Notes: a model not told the origin generated them from the letters alone. A stretch of DNA of 64,000 bases from Nostoc sp. UHCC 0870 (GCF_022063185.1 NZ_CP091913.1:2915501-2979500), one strand, 5' to 3'. Counted from the stretch's first letter, positions 17,057 through 26,466 are shown. A program made the numbers and translations.

Positions 17057-18001
17057 ATGTCTATTGTTTCTTCAGTTACGGTTAATGTTCCTGGGACAAC
17101 TGCTAATTTAGGGCCTGGTTTTGACTGCATCGGTGCAGCTTTGACGATATATAATCAGTTCAACTTCACCCGCCTGGAAGCAGGTAGCTTCATTATTAAC
17201 GTCACAGGAGCGGAAGCGGAACGAGTACAAACTGATGAGAGTAATTTACTTTATCAGGCGTTTGTCAAGTTATATCAATATATAGATAAAACACCGCCAC
17301 CTGTAAAAATTGAGATTGGTTTAGGTGTACCCCTAGCGAGAGGTTTGGGGAGTTCCGCCACAGCGATTGTTGGTGGTTTGGTTGCAGGAAATCAACTAGC
17401 GGGTGAGCCTTTATCTCAAACGCAGGTGATGGAATTAGCGATCGCAATGGAAGGACATCCTGATAATGTAGTTCCAGCTTTGTTGGGGGGATGTCGTCTA
17501 GCAGCTACTAGTCCAACAGGCTGGGAAATCTGTGATGTTCCTTGGGATAGTGATATCGTCCCAGTAGTAGCGATTCCTGATTTTGAATTATCAACCTCAG
17601 AAGCGCGGCGAGTTTTACCGACAGAATTTAGTCGTGCAGATGCGATTTTCAACACGGCTCATTTAGGGTTATTGTTACGCGGCTTGGAAACAGGTAAGGG
17701 ACAATGGTTAAAGGCAGCCCTGCAAGATAAGTTACATCAGCCTTATCGCCAAGCTTTAATTCCTGGTTACGATGCTGTGAATGCGGCGGCTATGGCGGCT
17801 GGTGCTTACGGGATGGTGATTAGTGGTGCAGGTCCAACGCTGTTGGCTTTAGCAGATGTGTCTCACGCTCAAGCAGTAGAAGCAGCGATGTCTACAGCTT
17901 GGAAAGAAACAGGAATTAATGCTGTAGTGCGATCGCTTTCTCTCGATACCCAAGGCGCAATTGAAAATTCAAAATTTAAAATTCAAAATGAAACAACTTA
18001 A
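17057..18001 (+). CDS. thrB: Homoserine kinase
   Basis: 314 residues, GHMP kinase family. It phosphorylates L-homoserine to O-phosphohomoserine on the way to threonine. Visible marks are VNVPGTTANLGPGFDCIG (N-terminal), the ATP-binding loop PLARGLGSSATAIVGG (about residues 92-107) and the C-terminal GMVISGAGPTLLALAD. The last 13 residues (IENSKFKIQNETT) come from an AATTCAAAATT-type intergenic repeat that has been read into the gene, so the native C-terminus has been extended. The gene overlaps the next one by 14 bases, implying co-transcription. Confidence 0.93.
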   Translation: MSIVSSVTVNVPGTTANLGPGFDCIGAALTIYNQFNFTRLEAGSFIINVTGAEAERVQTDESNLLYQAFVKLYQYIDKTPPPVKIEIGLGVPLARGLGSSATAIVGGLVAGNQLAGEPLSQTQVMELAIAMEGHPDNVVPALLGGCRLAATSPTGWEICDVPWDSDIVPVVAIPDFELSTSEARRVLPTEFSRADAIFNTAHLGLLLRGLETGKGQWLKAALQDKLHQPYRQALIPGYDAVNAAAMAAGAYGMVISGAGPTLLALADVSHAQAVEAAMSTAWKETGINAVVRSLSLDTQGAIENSKFKIQNETT

Positions 18002-18527
18002 CCCTGGCTGGCCTTTGGAGCAAATTCAGTCGGAGATTGCAGCACTCAAGTCGGAAATTCAAGTTCTTCAGCAAGAACGTGCTGACCTGACTATTAATCA
18101 TGATGTCATAGCTAGTGAGCATGATTCCCCTCTGGCTATGGTGCAAGCTTATCGCCTGCAAGCCAGAGAAAATCCCCAATTATCGGCGGAACTCAAAGGC
18201 ATAGATGATGCGATCGCAGCTTTAAAGTCACAGGTACAGCATAAACAAACTGAATTAGCCCAGTTACCTAGGAAAACACAACTAATTAGGCAACAACAAC
18301 AGTTAGAAGAAGCCAAGGAACTGGCGCAAGTCCATGCTGAACGTATTAATGAACTCGCCGGGGAACTAGCAAAAGAAATTCGCAGCTTAAAAGCTTGTGC
18401 TGATCATCTGAGTCCTTTGTATTGGCAAGTGTACTACAAACCATTTATCACCGGATTTAAAACCATCTCTGTTCCTTATGTACGTTCAGACGGGGAAGTA
18501 TGGATGATTGTCAATCGCATTATTTAG
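17988..18527 (+). CDS. Coiled-coil hypothetical protein
   Basis: About 179 residues from the ATG at 17988 (MKQLNPGWPLEQIQ); a longer frame from 17961 begins in repeat DNA and is unlikely. The centre is a long Gln/Glu/Leu-rich coiled coil (LKSEIQVLQQERADL, then KTQLIRQQQQLEEAKELAQV). It ends with a short folded tail (SPLYWQVYYKPFITGF, then SDGEVWMIVNRII). It overlaps the end of thrB by 14 bases in a different frame. A hairpin terminator at 18662 probably ends this transcript. Not recognised; probably cytoplasmic. Confidence 0.7.
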   Translation: MKQLNPGWPLEQIQSEIAALKSEIQVLQQERADLTINHDVIASEHDSPLAMVQAYRLQARENPQLSAELKGIDDAIAALKSQVQHKQTELAQLPRKTQLIRQQQQLEEAKELAQVHAERINELAGELAKEIRSLKACADHLSPLYWQVYYKPFITGFKTISVPYVRSDGEVWMIVNRII

Positions 18528-18661
18528 GAGTGGGAGCGTGGGGAGTAATGAGTGCTGAGTGCTGAGTAGTGAGTAGTGGGTAGTGAGTGGGCATTGTATT
18601 TTTCTCCCCCTGCTCCCCCTGCTTCCCCTGCTTTCTTTTCCCCAGTCCCATCAACTTTTGT
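18528..18661. repeat. Mixed short tandem repeats
   Basis: TGAGTGC/TGAGTAG/TGGGTAG units (about 18545-18590), then CTCCCCCTGCTCCCCCTGC-type 9-mers (about 18603-18635). The reverse complement of the second kind occurs near 59990-60022. Confidence 0.8.
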
Positions 18662-18688
18662 AACGGCAGTTAAAGCTGCCGTTTTTTA
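18662..18688 (+). terminator. Rho-independent-type terminator
   Basis: AACGGCAG and CTGCCGTT pair around a 6-base loop and run into TTTTT. It is well placed to end the thrB transcript. Confidence 0.75.
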
Positions 18689-18902
18689 TTGACGTTGCAA
18701 AAGTTTACATTTAGGATAGACTTGCAGTCAAATTTTATAGGTATTTATTCTCTTTTATGCTGATCATCGTAGTTTTGTTAAGTATATATTCCTATGAAAA
18801 GCCTGATTTTTCTTTTTATAGGGATAAATAACATTTACAAAAGTACGAATTCCTTAATATAATGTAATCAAAAGCGGACAAAAAAAACGATTGTTAGAAG
18901 TG
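18689..18902. other. Upstream region of ndhD
   Basis: About 210 AT-rich bases that must carry the ndhD promoter. No gene seen. Confidence 0.45.
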
Positions 18903-20516
18903 ATGAATCCAGTTGAATTTCCCTGGCTAACAGCCATAATTGCCTTACCGTTGGTGGCATCCTTAGCCATCCCCATAATTCCAGATAAAGAAGGTAAAAC
19001 AGTTCGTTGGTATGGTTTAGGAGTTGCGATCGCCGATTTTGCCTTAATGATTTACGCCTTTTGGCAACATTACGATTTTCAAAACTCAACTTACCAATTT
19101 GTCGAAAAATATGCTTGGATACCCCAAATAGGCTTGAATTGGTCTTTAGCCGTTGACGGCTTATCAATGCCTCTAATCTTGCTCACAGGATTAATTAACA
19201 CACTAGCAATCTTCGCGGCTTGGAAAGTAACCAACAAGCCGCGATTATTTTATGGTTTGATGTTGGCGATGTACAGCGCACAGTTGGGTGTCTTTCTAGC
19301 CCAAGACTTGCTGTTATTCTTCCTCATGTGGGAAATCGAGCTAGTTCCCGTTTACTTGCTAATTGCCATCTGGGGCGGGCCAAAACGCCGTTATGCAGCT
19401 ACCAAGTTTATCCTTTATACTGCTGCTGCCTCTATATTTATTCTCGTATCCGGTTTTGCACTAGCATTCTCTGGAGATACATTTACTTTCGATATCGCAT
19501 CTTTGGGAATGAAAGAATATCCCAAAGCAGTTGAATTATTAGCTTATGCAGGATTCTTAATTGCCTTCGGTGTAAAACTACCAATTTTCCCTCTACATAC
19601 CTGGCTACCTGATGCTCACGGTGAAGCGTCTGCACCTGGTTCGATGATTTTGGCTGGTGTGTTGTTGAAAATGGGTGGTTATTCTCTCATCCGCTTCAAC
19701 ATGGAGATGTTACCTGATGCCCATGTTTACTTTGCGCCAGTCTTAGCAATCTTGGGTGTCGTTAACATTGTCTACGGTGCTTGTTGTGCCTTTGCTCAAA
19801 CCAACCTCAAACGTCGCCTAGCTTACTCTTCAATCGCCCATATGGGTTTTGTACTCATCGGTTTAGCTTCCTACACAGAAATTGGTGTCAGTGGAGCTAT
19901 GCTACAGATGGTTTCCCACGGTTTAATTGCTGCTAGCTTATTCTTCTTAACTGGTGTGACTTACGAACGCACACACACCTTGTTGATGGACAAAATAGGC
20001 GGTATGGGTAAAGTAATGCCCAAAACCTTCGCACTCTACACCGCCGGCGCAATGGCTTCTCTCGCCTTACCTGGAATGAGTGGCTTTGTAGGTGAGTTGA
20101 TGGTGTTCCTCGGTATCGCTAGCAGTGATGTTTACAGTTCCAGCTTCAAAGTTGTAGTTATCCTGCTGTCAGCAGTGGGTGTGATTCTGACACCGATTTA
20201 CCTACTGTCCATGCTGCGTCAAGTGTTCTATGGTAAGCAAAGTGAAGAATTACATTTAGATGCTGTAGTTCCTGATGTAAATCCCCGTGAGTTGTTCATC
20301 ACCGCTTGTTTGATTCTTCCCATCATCGGTATCGGTTTGTATCCCAAGTTGGTAACACAGACCTATGATGTGAAAACAGTAGAAGTTGCAGCCCATGCTC
20401 GTCAAGTATTACCAGTTGTGGGTGGACAACAGCCAACAAGTCTTTACTCACAGATTTTCACTGCACCAACACTAGCTTCGGCTGAAGTTGAAAGTTTAGT
20501 TAATCTTTCAAAGTAA
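18903..20516 (+). CDS. ndhD: NAD(P)H-quinone oxidoreductase subunit 4 (NdhD)
   Basis: 537 residues from the ATG at 18903 ([18 protein letters not shown]); an in-frame TTG at 18891 would add four residues. A multi-pass membrane subunit of the thylakoid NDH-1 complex, used in respiration, cyclic electron flow and, in some forms, CO2 uptake. Family marks are [59 protein letters not shown] and [17 protein letters not shown], with key Lys and Glu residues in the pumping channel. It resembles the NdhD1/D2 type used in NDH-1L more than the NdhD3/D4 type of CO2 uptake, and no ndhF or cup genes are adjacent. A terminator follows. Confidence 0.9.
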   Translation: MNPVEFPWLTAIIALPLVASLAIPIIPDKEGKTVRWYGLGVAIADFALMIYAFWQHYDFQNSTYQFVEKYAWIPQIGLNWSLAVDGLSMPLILLTGLINTLAIFAAWKVTNKPRLFYGLMLAMYSAQLGVFLAQDLLLFFLMWEIELVPVYLLIAIWGGPKRRYAATKFILYTAAASIFILVSGFALAFSGDTFTFDIASLGMKEYPKAVELLAYAGFLIAFGVKLPIFPLHTWLPDAHGEASAPGSMILAGVLLKMGGYSLIRFNMEMLPDAHVYFAPVLAILGVVNIVYGACCAFAQTNLKRRLAYSSIAHMGFVLIGLASYTEIGVSGAMLQMVSHGLIAASLFFLTGVTYERTHTLLMDKIGGMGKVMPKTFALYTAGAMASLALPGMSGFVGELMVFLGIASSDVYSSSFKVVVILLSAVGVILTPIYLLSMLRQVFYGKQSEELHLDAVVPDVNPRELFITACLILPIIGIGLYPKLVTQTYDVKTVEVAAHARQVLPVVGGQQPTSLYSQIFTAPTLASAEVESLVNLSK

Positions 20517-20569
20517 ATATACTTCCCAATCAGGGAACGAAAAGTAAATTCTAAATATGAGGGGAATAT

Positions 20570-20603
20570 AGGGGTGGTTGCAAAACTACCCCTTAAATTT
20601 TTA
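20570..20603 (+). terminator. Terminator after ndhD
   Basis: AGGGGTGGTT and AACTACCCCT form a 10-bp stem (one G-T pair) with a GCAA loop, followed by a T-rich tail. Confidence 0.7.
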
Positions 20604-20619
20604 GTTATTTTTTGGTAAA

Positions 20620-21036
20620 TTATTTTGGCAATTTTTTAGACCATTCATAAAAATCATTTTCATATGATTCCCCACTAGTTTTATAAGCCTTCATACCAGA
20701 AAAGAACAAACCTAATCCCCAACCTAAAAGGGGGAAAATTGCCCAGAAATATGAAGGGCTTGTAAACAGATTCAACACAATCAAAAATCCATTGACACCA
20801 ATAAAAGCAATTAGGTGTGATTTAAACTCATCACGTCGTTGAGCATGAAATCTCTGCCGCTTTTTCTCCCCTATTTCTTGGGTCAACCATTCTTGTTCAG
20901 CCGCTTGCAGCGATGCCGATGAAACTCCTAGTTCTGAGGCAATTTCTATAATCTGCTGCCGGGAAATTTCTCCCTGTTGCTGACGAGCAAAAGCTTTTTG
21001 GAGAATCTGTTGCATTTGTTCGGAATTGTAAGTCAT
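20620..21036 (-). CDS. 2TM domain membrane protein
   Basis: About 138 residues from the ATG at 21036 (MTYNSEQMQQILQKA); a 142-residue version from 21048 is also possible. The N-terminal half is helical and hydrophilic (QQQGEISRQQIIEIASELGV, SSASLQAAEQEW), like an SHOCT-type oligomerisation segment. The C-terminal half has two membrane helices (LIAFIGVNGFLIVLNLF and YFWAIFPLLGWGLGLFFSG) with a short connecting loop, the pattern of the 2TM family. Function unknown. It converges on ndhD. Confidence 0.75.
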   Translation of the reverse strand: MTYNSEQMQQILQKAFARQQQGEISRQQIIEIASELGVSSASLQAAEQEWLTQEIGEKKRQRFHAQRRDEFKSHLIAFIGVNGFLIVLNLFTSPSYFWAIFPLLGWGLGLFFSGMKAYKTSGESYENDFYEWSKKLPK

Positions 21037-21614
21037 ATAAATACCCAAGAATGCGAAAAAATAGCTGGGAGAACTAATTGAGTTTTGAAACTTTAGCTAC
21101 AAAATCATTAACAATATATTTATCCGTTGTTACGAACTCCTAAGACACATATTTTATCTCTGAAAAAATAAGCGATGCAGTAATCGAAAACACAAATTAT
21201 GGATATATTGGCTTGTGTTTTATTGTTTGATATGTTCAATAAAATTTTGCTAATTCTGTATATTTAGCAACACAAAAAAATAGTAAATAGTCTAGCTTAG
21301 GGACTTCCAGATAAAAAAATATCCAATCTGTAGGGTGCGTCAGTGCGATAGAACCTAACTATACTCAGAAATTATTCATACTGACGCACCCTACCCAACT
21401 ATCAATTGCGGATAATTTATTTTTTGGTGTTCCCTTAAGTGAAATTATAAAATTAAGAATACCCGGACTTTCCCAACAAATGAATATAGTGTTTGCGTAG
21501 CTTGTCGTTCACGATAACGTTGTCGAGTAAAAATAACTCCACCCCCAACCCTCACCACAGGCAAGGAGGGGGCTATAATATATCTCATGTGATTAGGAAA
21601 CGCTATAGCAATCT
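21037..21614. other. Intergenic region with a MITE-like element
   Basis: About 580 bases with no gene. It holds the 63-bp inverted-repeat element at 21331-21393. Close to the next gene comes a CACCCCCAACCCTCACC / GGAGGGGG hairpin-like segment (about 21540-21572). Confidence 0.55.
21331..21393. mobile_element. 63-bp MITE-like inverted-repeat element, copy 1
   Basis: Its ends are TAGGGTGCGTCAGT and its exact inverted copy ACTGACGCACCCTA. An element of the same length and with the same ends lies at 27502-27564. It has no coding capacity. Confidence 0.75.
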
Positions 21615-22031
21615 ATGGCAGCGAAAGACATATTCCATGATGCAGTAAAACGCGCTTTGGAGAAAGAGGGTTGGCTCATCACTAATGACCCGCTTTTCCT
21701 CCGTTTTGGTGGTTTGGATATGTACATTGACCTCGGTGCAGAGAAAGTTTTAGCAGCTGAACGAAATCAAGAAAAAATTGCGGTTGAAGTCAAAAGCTTT
21801 GTTGCTCCATCTACTGCAACTGAATTTAGTACCGCTCTAGGACAATTTCTCAAATATCAACTAGCACTTGAAGAAGAACAACCAGAGAGACTTCTGTATT
21901 TAGCCGTTCCCTTAGATACCTATCGTTCTTTTTTTACCTTAGAACTACCACGCTTGTTAATCCGACGTTACCAAGTCCGGCTGATTATTTTCGACCCAGA
22001 AGATGAGGTGATCGTGAAATGGCAAAAGTAG
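21615..22031 (+). CDS. xisH: XisH family protein (endonuclease-like fold)
   Basis: 138 residues. XisH was named for its part in excising the fdxN element in Anabaena heterocysts, but most copies in cyanobacteria are scattered pairs away from any such element, as here. It carries a PD-(D/E)XK-like core: GGLDMYIDLG (Asp), then IAVEVKSF (Glu-x-Lys). The family opening AAKDIFHDAVKRALEKEGW is present. The gene overlaps xisI by 13 bases, so translation is coupled. A role as a toxin-antitoxin-like or nuclease-inhibitor pair has been considered for such pairs; it is not shown by this sequence. Confidence 0.9.
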   Translation: MAAKDIFHDAVKRALEKEGWLITNDPLFLRFGGLDMYIDLGAEKVLAAERNQEKIAVEVKSFVAPSTATEFSTALGQFLKYQLALEEEQPERLLYLAVPLDTYRSFFTLELPRLLIRRYQVRLIIFDPEDEVIVKWQK

Positions 22032-22354
22032 AACAGTACCGTCAAATTATTCAAGAACTGTTGCTAGCTTACAGCGAAATCAAAGCCAGTAACGAAGAAG
22101 TCGAAGCAGAAGTTATTTTTGATAGAGAACGCGATCGCTACCAACTTGTCCACGCGGGGTGGTCAAATAAACGTCGTGTATATGGCTGTGTTTTGCATCT
22201 AGATGTTAAAAACGAAAAAATTTGGATTCAACATGATGGTACTGAAGGAGGTATTGCCAATGAACTGATTAGTCGAGGTATACCCCAAAAAGACATCGTA
22301 TTAGCTTTTCATTCCCCCTTTAAGCGACAATTTACTGAGTTCGCTGTGGGTTAA
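22019..22354 (+). CDS. xisI: XisI family protein
   Basis: 111 residues, the invariable partner of XisH. Visible family marks are EQYRQIIQELLLAYSEI, FDRERDRYQLVHAGW, HLDVKNEKIWIQHDGTEGGI and the terminal LAFHSPFKRQFTEFAVG. It overlaps xisH by 13 bases (ATGG within the xisH 3' end), so the two are co-expressed. No fdxN-type element ends or XisF recombinase are visible nearby, so a role in programmed excision at this locus is unlikely. Confidence 0.9.
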   Translation: MAKVEQYRQIIQELLLAYSEIKASNEEVEAEVIFDRERDRYQLVHAGWSNKRRVYGCVLHLDVKNEKIWIQHDGTEGGIANELISRGIPQKDIVLAFHSPFKRQFTEFAVG

Positions 22355-22378
22355 GAGAGTCCAAGTAATTCTAATTTT

Positions 22379-24307
22379 TCACTGTCGCTCAGGATTTACA
22401 TAGCGCATTTCAAACCGACTCTGTTCCCAGAGTGGTAACAAAGCCTCTTTTGTGGCATTTAATTGAGATTGAGAGAACCGAGTCTTGCCATGTTCTATAA
22501 TCCAGATAAAAGTTCGAGTGATTAAATCGGCTTTAAAACTTTGCTCGTATTGATAATTATTTATTCTGCCTACTTGAGCATCTAAATAATACAAAGCCTC
22601 TTTAAAATTCCATTGAGAAAAATTGCTATTCATTCTGTCTTTGGTATTACCTGCTTCCATTAAAGTCAAGTTGCGGATAATATAGTCCATCCCTTCTATT
22701 GATGAGTCAGTATTCCGTACTAGATTTGTTAGTGTTTGATAATATTCTTTTAAAAGCACAGCCGGAATATTTTCAACGTAATTATTTAACCAAGCTTGTA
22801 TATCTCGAAGATAAGGCACTAGTTCTAGAATATCGTTAATTTCTGTAATAGGAGTGCGATGGTTAGCATAATCTGCAATATTTTTATTTAATTCTGATGC
22901 TGATAAATTATTTTTTTGTGCATAATAATCAATAACTTTAGGAATGAAAATTTTCAATAACCATTGTTTAGTATATTTGGCTGTCCAAGTTCCTCGCGTG
23001 CCAATATCTTGATGCCATGAATTAATTTCACCATTTTCTAAAGACTGGAGATGAATATGATTAATTTCATAAACTATGTTAATAATGCCATTGGGTAATA
23101 AAGAAAAATAATTAACAGGTCGAGGTAAAATAAACGCATGATCGCGAATTCCTCTACTTACGCGAATGGAAATTTCTTCTTGCTGAAATAAGTGCCATTC
23201 TGATTTACCTTGCACATAGTTAAATTCATTAGCAAAATCGTGCATTAACCGCCATAGTTTGGCATCTACAGAAAAAAGATGCACACCCCGACTACCTAAA
23301 AATTCGACAAATTCAAAATCCCAGGTTTCTAAAATATTTTCACATTCAATAATTGATTTTTTATATGCTTGGCAAATTACGTCAATACATAAACATAAAT
23401 CTGCTGTCTCTAAATCAGATAAAATAACTGTAGTTTGACCTAAACTAACTTCAAACGCATTATCATCTATTTGTTTGATAAATCTCCGGCATCCCCATTC
23501 AGGGCGAGTATTCAATCCGGTCATTAATTGAGCTAAAATATCTTGGTGATTGAGTTTAATCTTGCAACCTCTTAAAATCACCCCACTAAATTGGATGAGA
23601 CAATCACCCTCTCTGAAAGCCTTGGGTAAGTTACATTCTATGACTACTTTAGGCTTGACTACAATTAAGCGATCGCCTTCTCGTACAATCGCAGGTATAA
23701 AATCAGTTTGAGCTACAATTTCTGGTAAATTATGTCGTCTTAAGGATTTTTCAATTAAATTATATTGGCTATATTTTAAAGTATTAATTTGATTTTTATC
23801 AATATTTTTAAGACAGTAAAAATTATAATTATTATAAAATTCTAATGCTGTATGATTAGGTTTTAATGAATAAATATTTTTATCAAGTATACATTCTTCT
23901 CTATGATAGAGTAAATATTTGAAAACCTTAATTTGATAGCCATTGGTGATTACAAAAAATAAAGGTCTTAAATAGATACTGTAGAATCTTGCTTGGGCAA
24001 TAGCTTCTTGAAAATTATTTGCTTGGGGAGATAAATAAATAATAATAATTAATGACGTATCAGCATTTTGTTTGACTACATCATCAGTAGAAAAATAAAT
24101 TTGCACGTTTTCTAGTTTGTTTGCTTGACTTTCCTTAGTTTCAGCATTCAAACTACATTTTCTAGAACAAGATTCCTCTGGGTAACAGAGATGATGAAAC
24201 ATTGGTAGAATAAACTTAGTGTCTACATCTTCTTGGTGTTGTAAAACACGATAATCAAAAGATTGTATCCATGTGATAAATTTATTTTCCGCATCCGAGG
24301 GTGACAT
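22379..24307 (-). CDS. Large hypothetical protein, degenerate HsdR-N-like N-terminus
   Basis: 642 residues from the ATG at 24307 (MSPSDAENKFITWIQ). The first 150 residues follow the order of the type I restriction enzyme R N-terminal (PD-(D/E)XK) domain: a DVDTKFILPMFHHLCYPEES segment, an ASP-containing strand, then EAIAQARFYSIYLRP and FFVITNGYQIKVFKY. The strand that should carry Glu-x-Lys reads LIIIIYLSPQ, so the catalytic pair appears lost. Residues 200-320 form a beta-rich domain (ILRGCKIKL, LNTRPEWGCRRFIKQIDD); the rest is helical and unassigned. It converges on the xisH-xisI pair. It might be a binding or sensing protein derived from a restriction-type nuclease; this is an inference. 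Confidence 0.65.
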   Translation of the reverse strand: MSPSDAENKFITWIQSFDYRVLQHQEDVDTKFILPMFHHLCYPEESCSRKCSLNAETKESQANKLENVQIYFSTDDVVKQNADTSLIIIIYLSPQANNFQEAIAQARFYSIYLRPLFFVITNGYQIKVFKYLLYHREECILDKNIYSLKPNHTALEFYNNYNFYCLKNIDKNQINTLKYSQYNLIEKSLRRHNLPEIVAQTDFIPAIVREGDRLIVVKPKVVIECNLPKAFREGDCLIQFSGVILRGCKIKLNHQDILAQLMTGLNTRPEWGCRRFIKQIDDNAFEVSLGQTTVILSDLETADLCLCIDVICQAYKKSIIECENILETWDFEFVEFLGSRGVHLFSVDAKLWRLMHDFANEFNYVQGKSEWHLFQQEEISIRVSRGIRDHAFILPRPVNYFSLLPNGIINIVYEINHIHLQSLENGEINSWHQDIGTRGTWTAKYTKQWLLKIFIPKVIDYYAQKNNLSASELNKNIADYANHRTPITEINDILELVPYLRDIQAWLNNYVENIPAVLLKEYYQTLTNLVRNTDSSIEGMDYIIRNLTLMEAGNTKDRMNSNFSQWNFKEALYYLDAQVGRINNYQYEQSFKADLITRTFIWIIEHGKTRFSQSQLNATKEALLPLWEQSRFEMRYVNPERQ

Positions 24308-24490
24308 TTGATAATCCAAGGGATAATGCTCTAATAAAATTAACTATACAGACTCAATTTATTTATGTCGCCTTTAGTTAACCTTCCTCAGCAAAAAAAT
24401 AAAAATAATTGTAATTGATTCCTTTCACATTTTCTCTTGCCATGCCTCTGTTGTGTAATTCTTCACATACATTGATATTTTGATACATCA

Positions 24491-24516
24491 TAAAAAGGCA
24501 CAGTCAGACTGTGCCT
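24491..24516 (-). terminator. Terminator after purQ
   Basis: AGGCACAGT and ACTGTGCCT form a 9-bp stem with a 3-base loop. Read leftward it runs into TTTTTA. It lies 38 bases past the purQ stop. Confidence 0.8.
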
Positions 24517-24553
24517 CTATCTTGTTGAATTATCATCTGTGTGAAGGTCAAAA

Positions 24554-25228
24554 TTACGCCAAGGCTACTACCTTTTCTAGCAAACCTTTAAACAATTTTA
24601 ACCCATCATCACCCCCAATTACGGGATCAGATGCTCTTTCTGGGTGTGGCATCATACCGACAACATTACCCTGACGATTGCAAATCCCTGCAATGTTATT
24701 TAGTGAACCATTGGGGTTTTCGCCTGCATAACGTAAGACTACCTGCCCTTTATCTTCAATCTCAGATAAAGTCGCCTTATCCGCATAAAATCGTCCTTCT
24801 CCGTGGGCAATTGGTAAAGTGATAACTTCACCAGTGGTATAAGCCTGTGTCCAAGGACTATTTGTGCTTTCAATTTTTAAAGGGACGCGATCGCAGATAA
24901 AATGCAAATCTCGGTTTCTGGTAAGTATCCCCGGCAAAAGTCCGGCTTCAGTTAATACCTGAAAACCATTACAAATCCCCAAGACTAACTTACCCTTTTG
25001 GGCGTGGGCAATTACCTGCTGCATCACAGGCGAGAATCGGGCGATCGCACCACAGCGCAAATAATCACCGTAGCTAAACCCCCCAGGGACGATAATGGCA
25101 TCCAAATCATCAATATTTGTATCTTGATGCCAAACCATGCGAGTGGGCTGTCCTAGCAAGTCTCTGGTGACATAAGCAACATCGCGATCGCAATTAGAAC
25201 CTGGAAAAACTACAACACCAAATTTCAT
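24554..25228 (-). CDS. purQ: Phosphoribosylformylglycinamidine synthase subunit PurQ (glutaminase)
   Basis: 224 residues, class I glutamine amidotransferase. It releases ammonia from glutamine for the fourth step of purine synthesis, working with PurS and PurL. Visible marks are [15 protein letters not shown], the nucleophile Cys in [12 protein letters not shown] (about residue 85) and the His/Glu pair in [10 protein letters not shown] (about residue 197). It lies downstream of purS on the same strand, but 356 bases of tandem repeats separate them. A good terminator ends the unit. purL is not in the window. Confidence 0.95.
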   Translation of the reverse strand: MKFGVVVFPGSNCDRDVAYVTRDLLGQPTRMVWHQDTNIDDLDAIIVPGGFSYGDYLRCGAIARFSPVMQQVIAHAQKGKLVLGICNGFQVLTEAGLLPGILTRNRDLHFICDRVPLKIESTNSPWTQAYTTGEVITLPIAHGEGRFYADKATLSEIEDKGQVVLRYAGENPNGSLNNIAGICNRQGNVVGMMPHPERASDPVIGGDDGLKLFKGLLEKVVALA

Positions 25229-25584
25229 AATTAATCAAGAATCTATGGGAATTGGTAATTGGGCGTGGTGCATTGGGCATTGGGTATGGGGCATGATAGG
25301 GCATGGGGAATTGGGTATGAGTTACCAAGCCAAGCCCCGTTGGGGCGGGTGTAGGGGTGTAGGGGTGTAGGGGTGTAGGGGTGTAGGGGGAAGAAAGAGC
25401 AGCCAATCCAACCCTTGGGTTAAAAGCCCTGTTTGGGGAAACGGTGTTGGACTCTTTTTCAATCCCCCTCCAACACCTTCAACCCCTACACCCTTACACC
25501 CTTAAACCCTTAAACCCTTACACCCCTAATAAATCTCTCCCTTCTCTTCCCTGTCACCTGTCACCTATCCCCTGTCCCCTATCC
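25229..25584. repeat. STRR cluster between purS and purQ
   Basis: It contains GGGCATTGGG-type repeats (25255-25310), GGGTGTAG units (about 25350-25390) and, facing them, ACCCTTACACCC/ACCCTTAA units (about 25487-25530), then CTGTCACCTGTC units (25550-25585). The facing blocks could pair into a long hairpin. Confidence 0.8.
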
Positions 25585-25863
25585 CTAAAACACTCCCGTT
25601 TGAGTTTCGACCTCAATTAAATCAAAACGGTAATTTTCAATGACAGGATTTGCTAACATTTGGTCACAGATGCGCTCCATGTCCTGACGTGCTTTAGTTT
25701 CATCAGAGGATGTAATCGTCAATTCAATGTACTTACCAATCCGTACATTTTCTACGGTATTGTATCCCATCTGCTGGAGACCAGATTGTACAGCCACACC
25801 AGCCGGATCTAAGACTGAAGGACGAAGGGTGACAAAAATTTTGGCTAGATACTTGGTTTGCAC
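25585..25863 (-). CDS. purS: Phosphoribosylformylglycinamidine synthase subunit PurS
   Basis: 92 residues, normal for PurS, the small subunit that bridges PurQ and PurL in the bacterial enzyme. It opens MQTKYLAKIFVTLRPSVLDP and has the segments AVQSGLQQMGYNTVENVRIG and ELTITSSDETKARQDMERIC. The gene precedes purQ on the minus strand and is divergent from the Fur-family gene, with 128 bases between them for both promoters. Confidence 0.93.
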   Translation of the reverse strand: MQTKYLAKIFVTLRPSVLDPAGVAVQSGLQQMGYNTVENVRIGKYIELTITSSDETKARQDMERICDQMLANPVIENYRFDLIEVETQTGVF

Positions 25864-25991
25864 AGGTTTTTGCTGAATGCTGCGATCGCTATACTATAAC
25901 TTTCTGTTCCAACTAGGTAAAAATAAGATTATAAAGCCGTTACAGTTAATTTATTAATTGGGCAGTCTTAACAGCTTCTACTATTAAACAA

Positions 25992-26390
25992 ATGTCTATG
26001 AGAGCCATACGCACCCGCAGCCAAGAGCGCATTTTAAACCTCCTGCAAACCATGAAACAAGGGATTTCTGCCCAAGATATTTATGTAGAACTACGAAATC
26101 GTAATCAGAGTATGGGTTTAGCCACGGTTTATCGCTCCTTGGAAGCCTTAAAACTCGAAGGTCTGGTGCAAGTACGGACTTTATCTAATGGTGAAGCTTT
26201 GTATAGTATGGCACTTCAAGATAAACACCACTTGACTTGCTTGCAATGTGGTGCTTCGATTCCCATTCATCAATGCCCTGTGCATGATTTAGAAGACCAG
26301 CTACAAGTCACTCATAAGTTTAAAATTTTCTACCACACTCTAGAATTTTTTGGTTTGTGTGGTAAATGTCAGATGAATCATAGTCAATAG
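25992..26390 (+). CDS. zur: Fur-family metalloregulator, probably Zur/FurB
   Basis: 132 residues (or 130 from a second ATG at 25998). A winged-helix DNA-binding domain (GISAQDIYVELRNRNQSMGL, then ATVYRSLEALKLEGLVQV) is followed by a metal-binding dimerisation domain. Two CxxC pairs, CLQCG (about residue 85) and CGKC near the C-terminus, form the structural zinc site. HHLTC and the CPVHDLED region supply likely regulatory ligands. The short length and Cys pattern fit the Anabaena FurB/Zur group better than FurA or PerR, but the subtype is my judgement. It is divergent from purS. Confidence 0.75.
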   Translation: MSMRAIRTRSQERILNLLQTMKQGISAQDIYVELRNRNQSMGLATVYRSLEALKLEGLVQVRTLSNGEALYSMALQDKHHLTCLQCGASIPIHQCPVHDLEDQLQVTHKFKIFYHTLEFFGLCGKCQMNHSQ

Positions 26391-26399
26391 TCATTGATT

Positions 26400-26466
26400 T
26401 TTCTTCCCTGTCACCGTTTGGCTGAAGCTCAGGGCGGAAGCCTGTCACCTATCACCTGTCACCTAT
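26400..26466. repeat. CTGTCAC-type repeats
   Basis: TGTCACC units flank a TTTGGCTGAAGCTCAGGGCG insert between the convergent zur-like gene and a membrane-protein gene. Confidence 0.65.

Noticed and set aside
21615..22354. fdxN-type excision element around xisH-xisI
   Set aside because: No XisF-type recombinase gene and no recombination site are visible; XisH/XisI pairs are common outside such elements.
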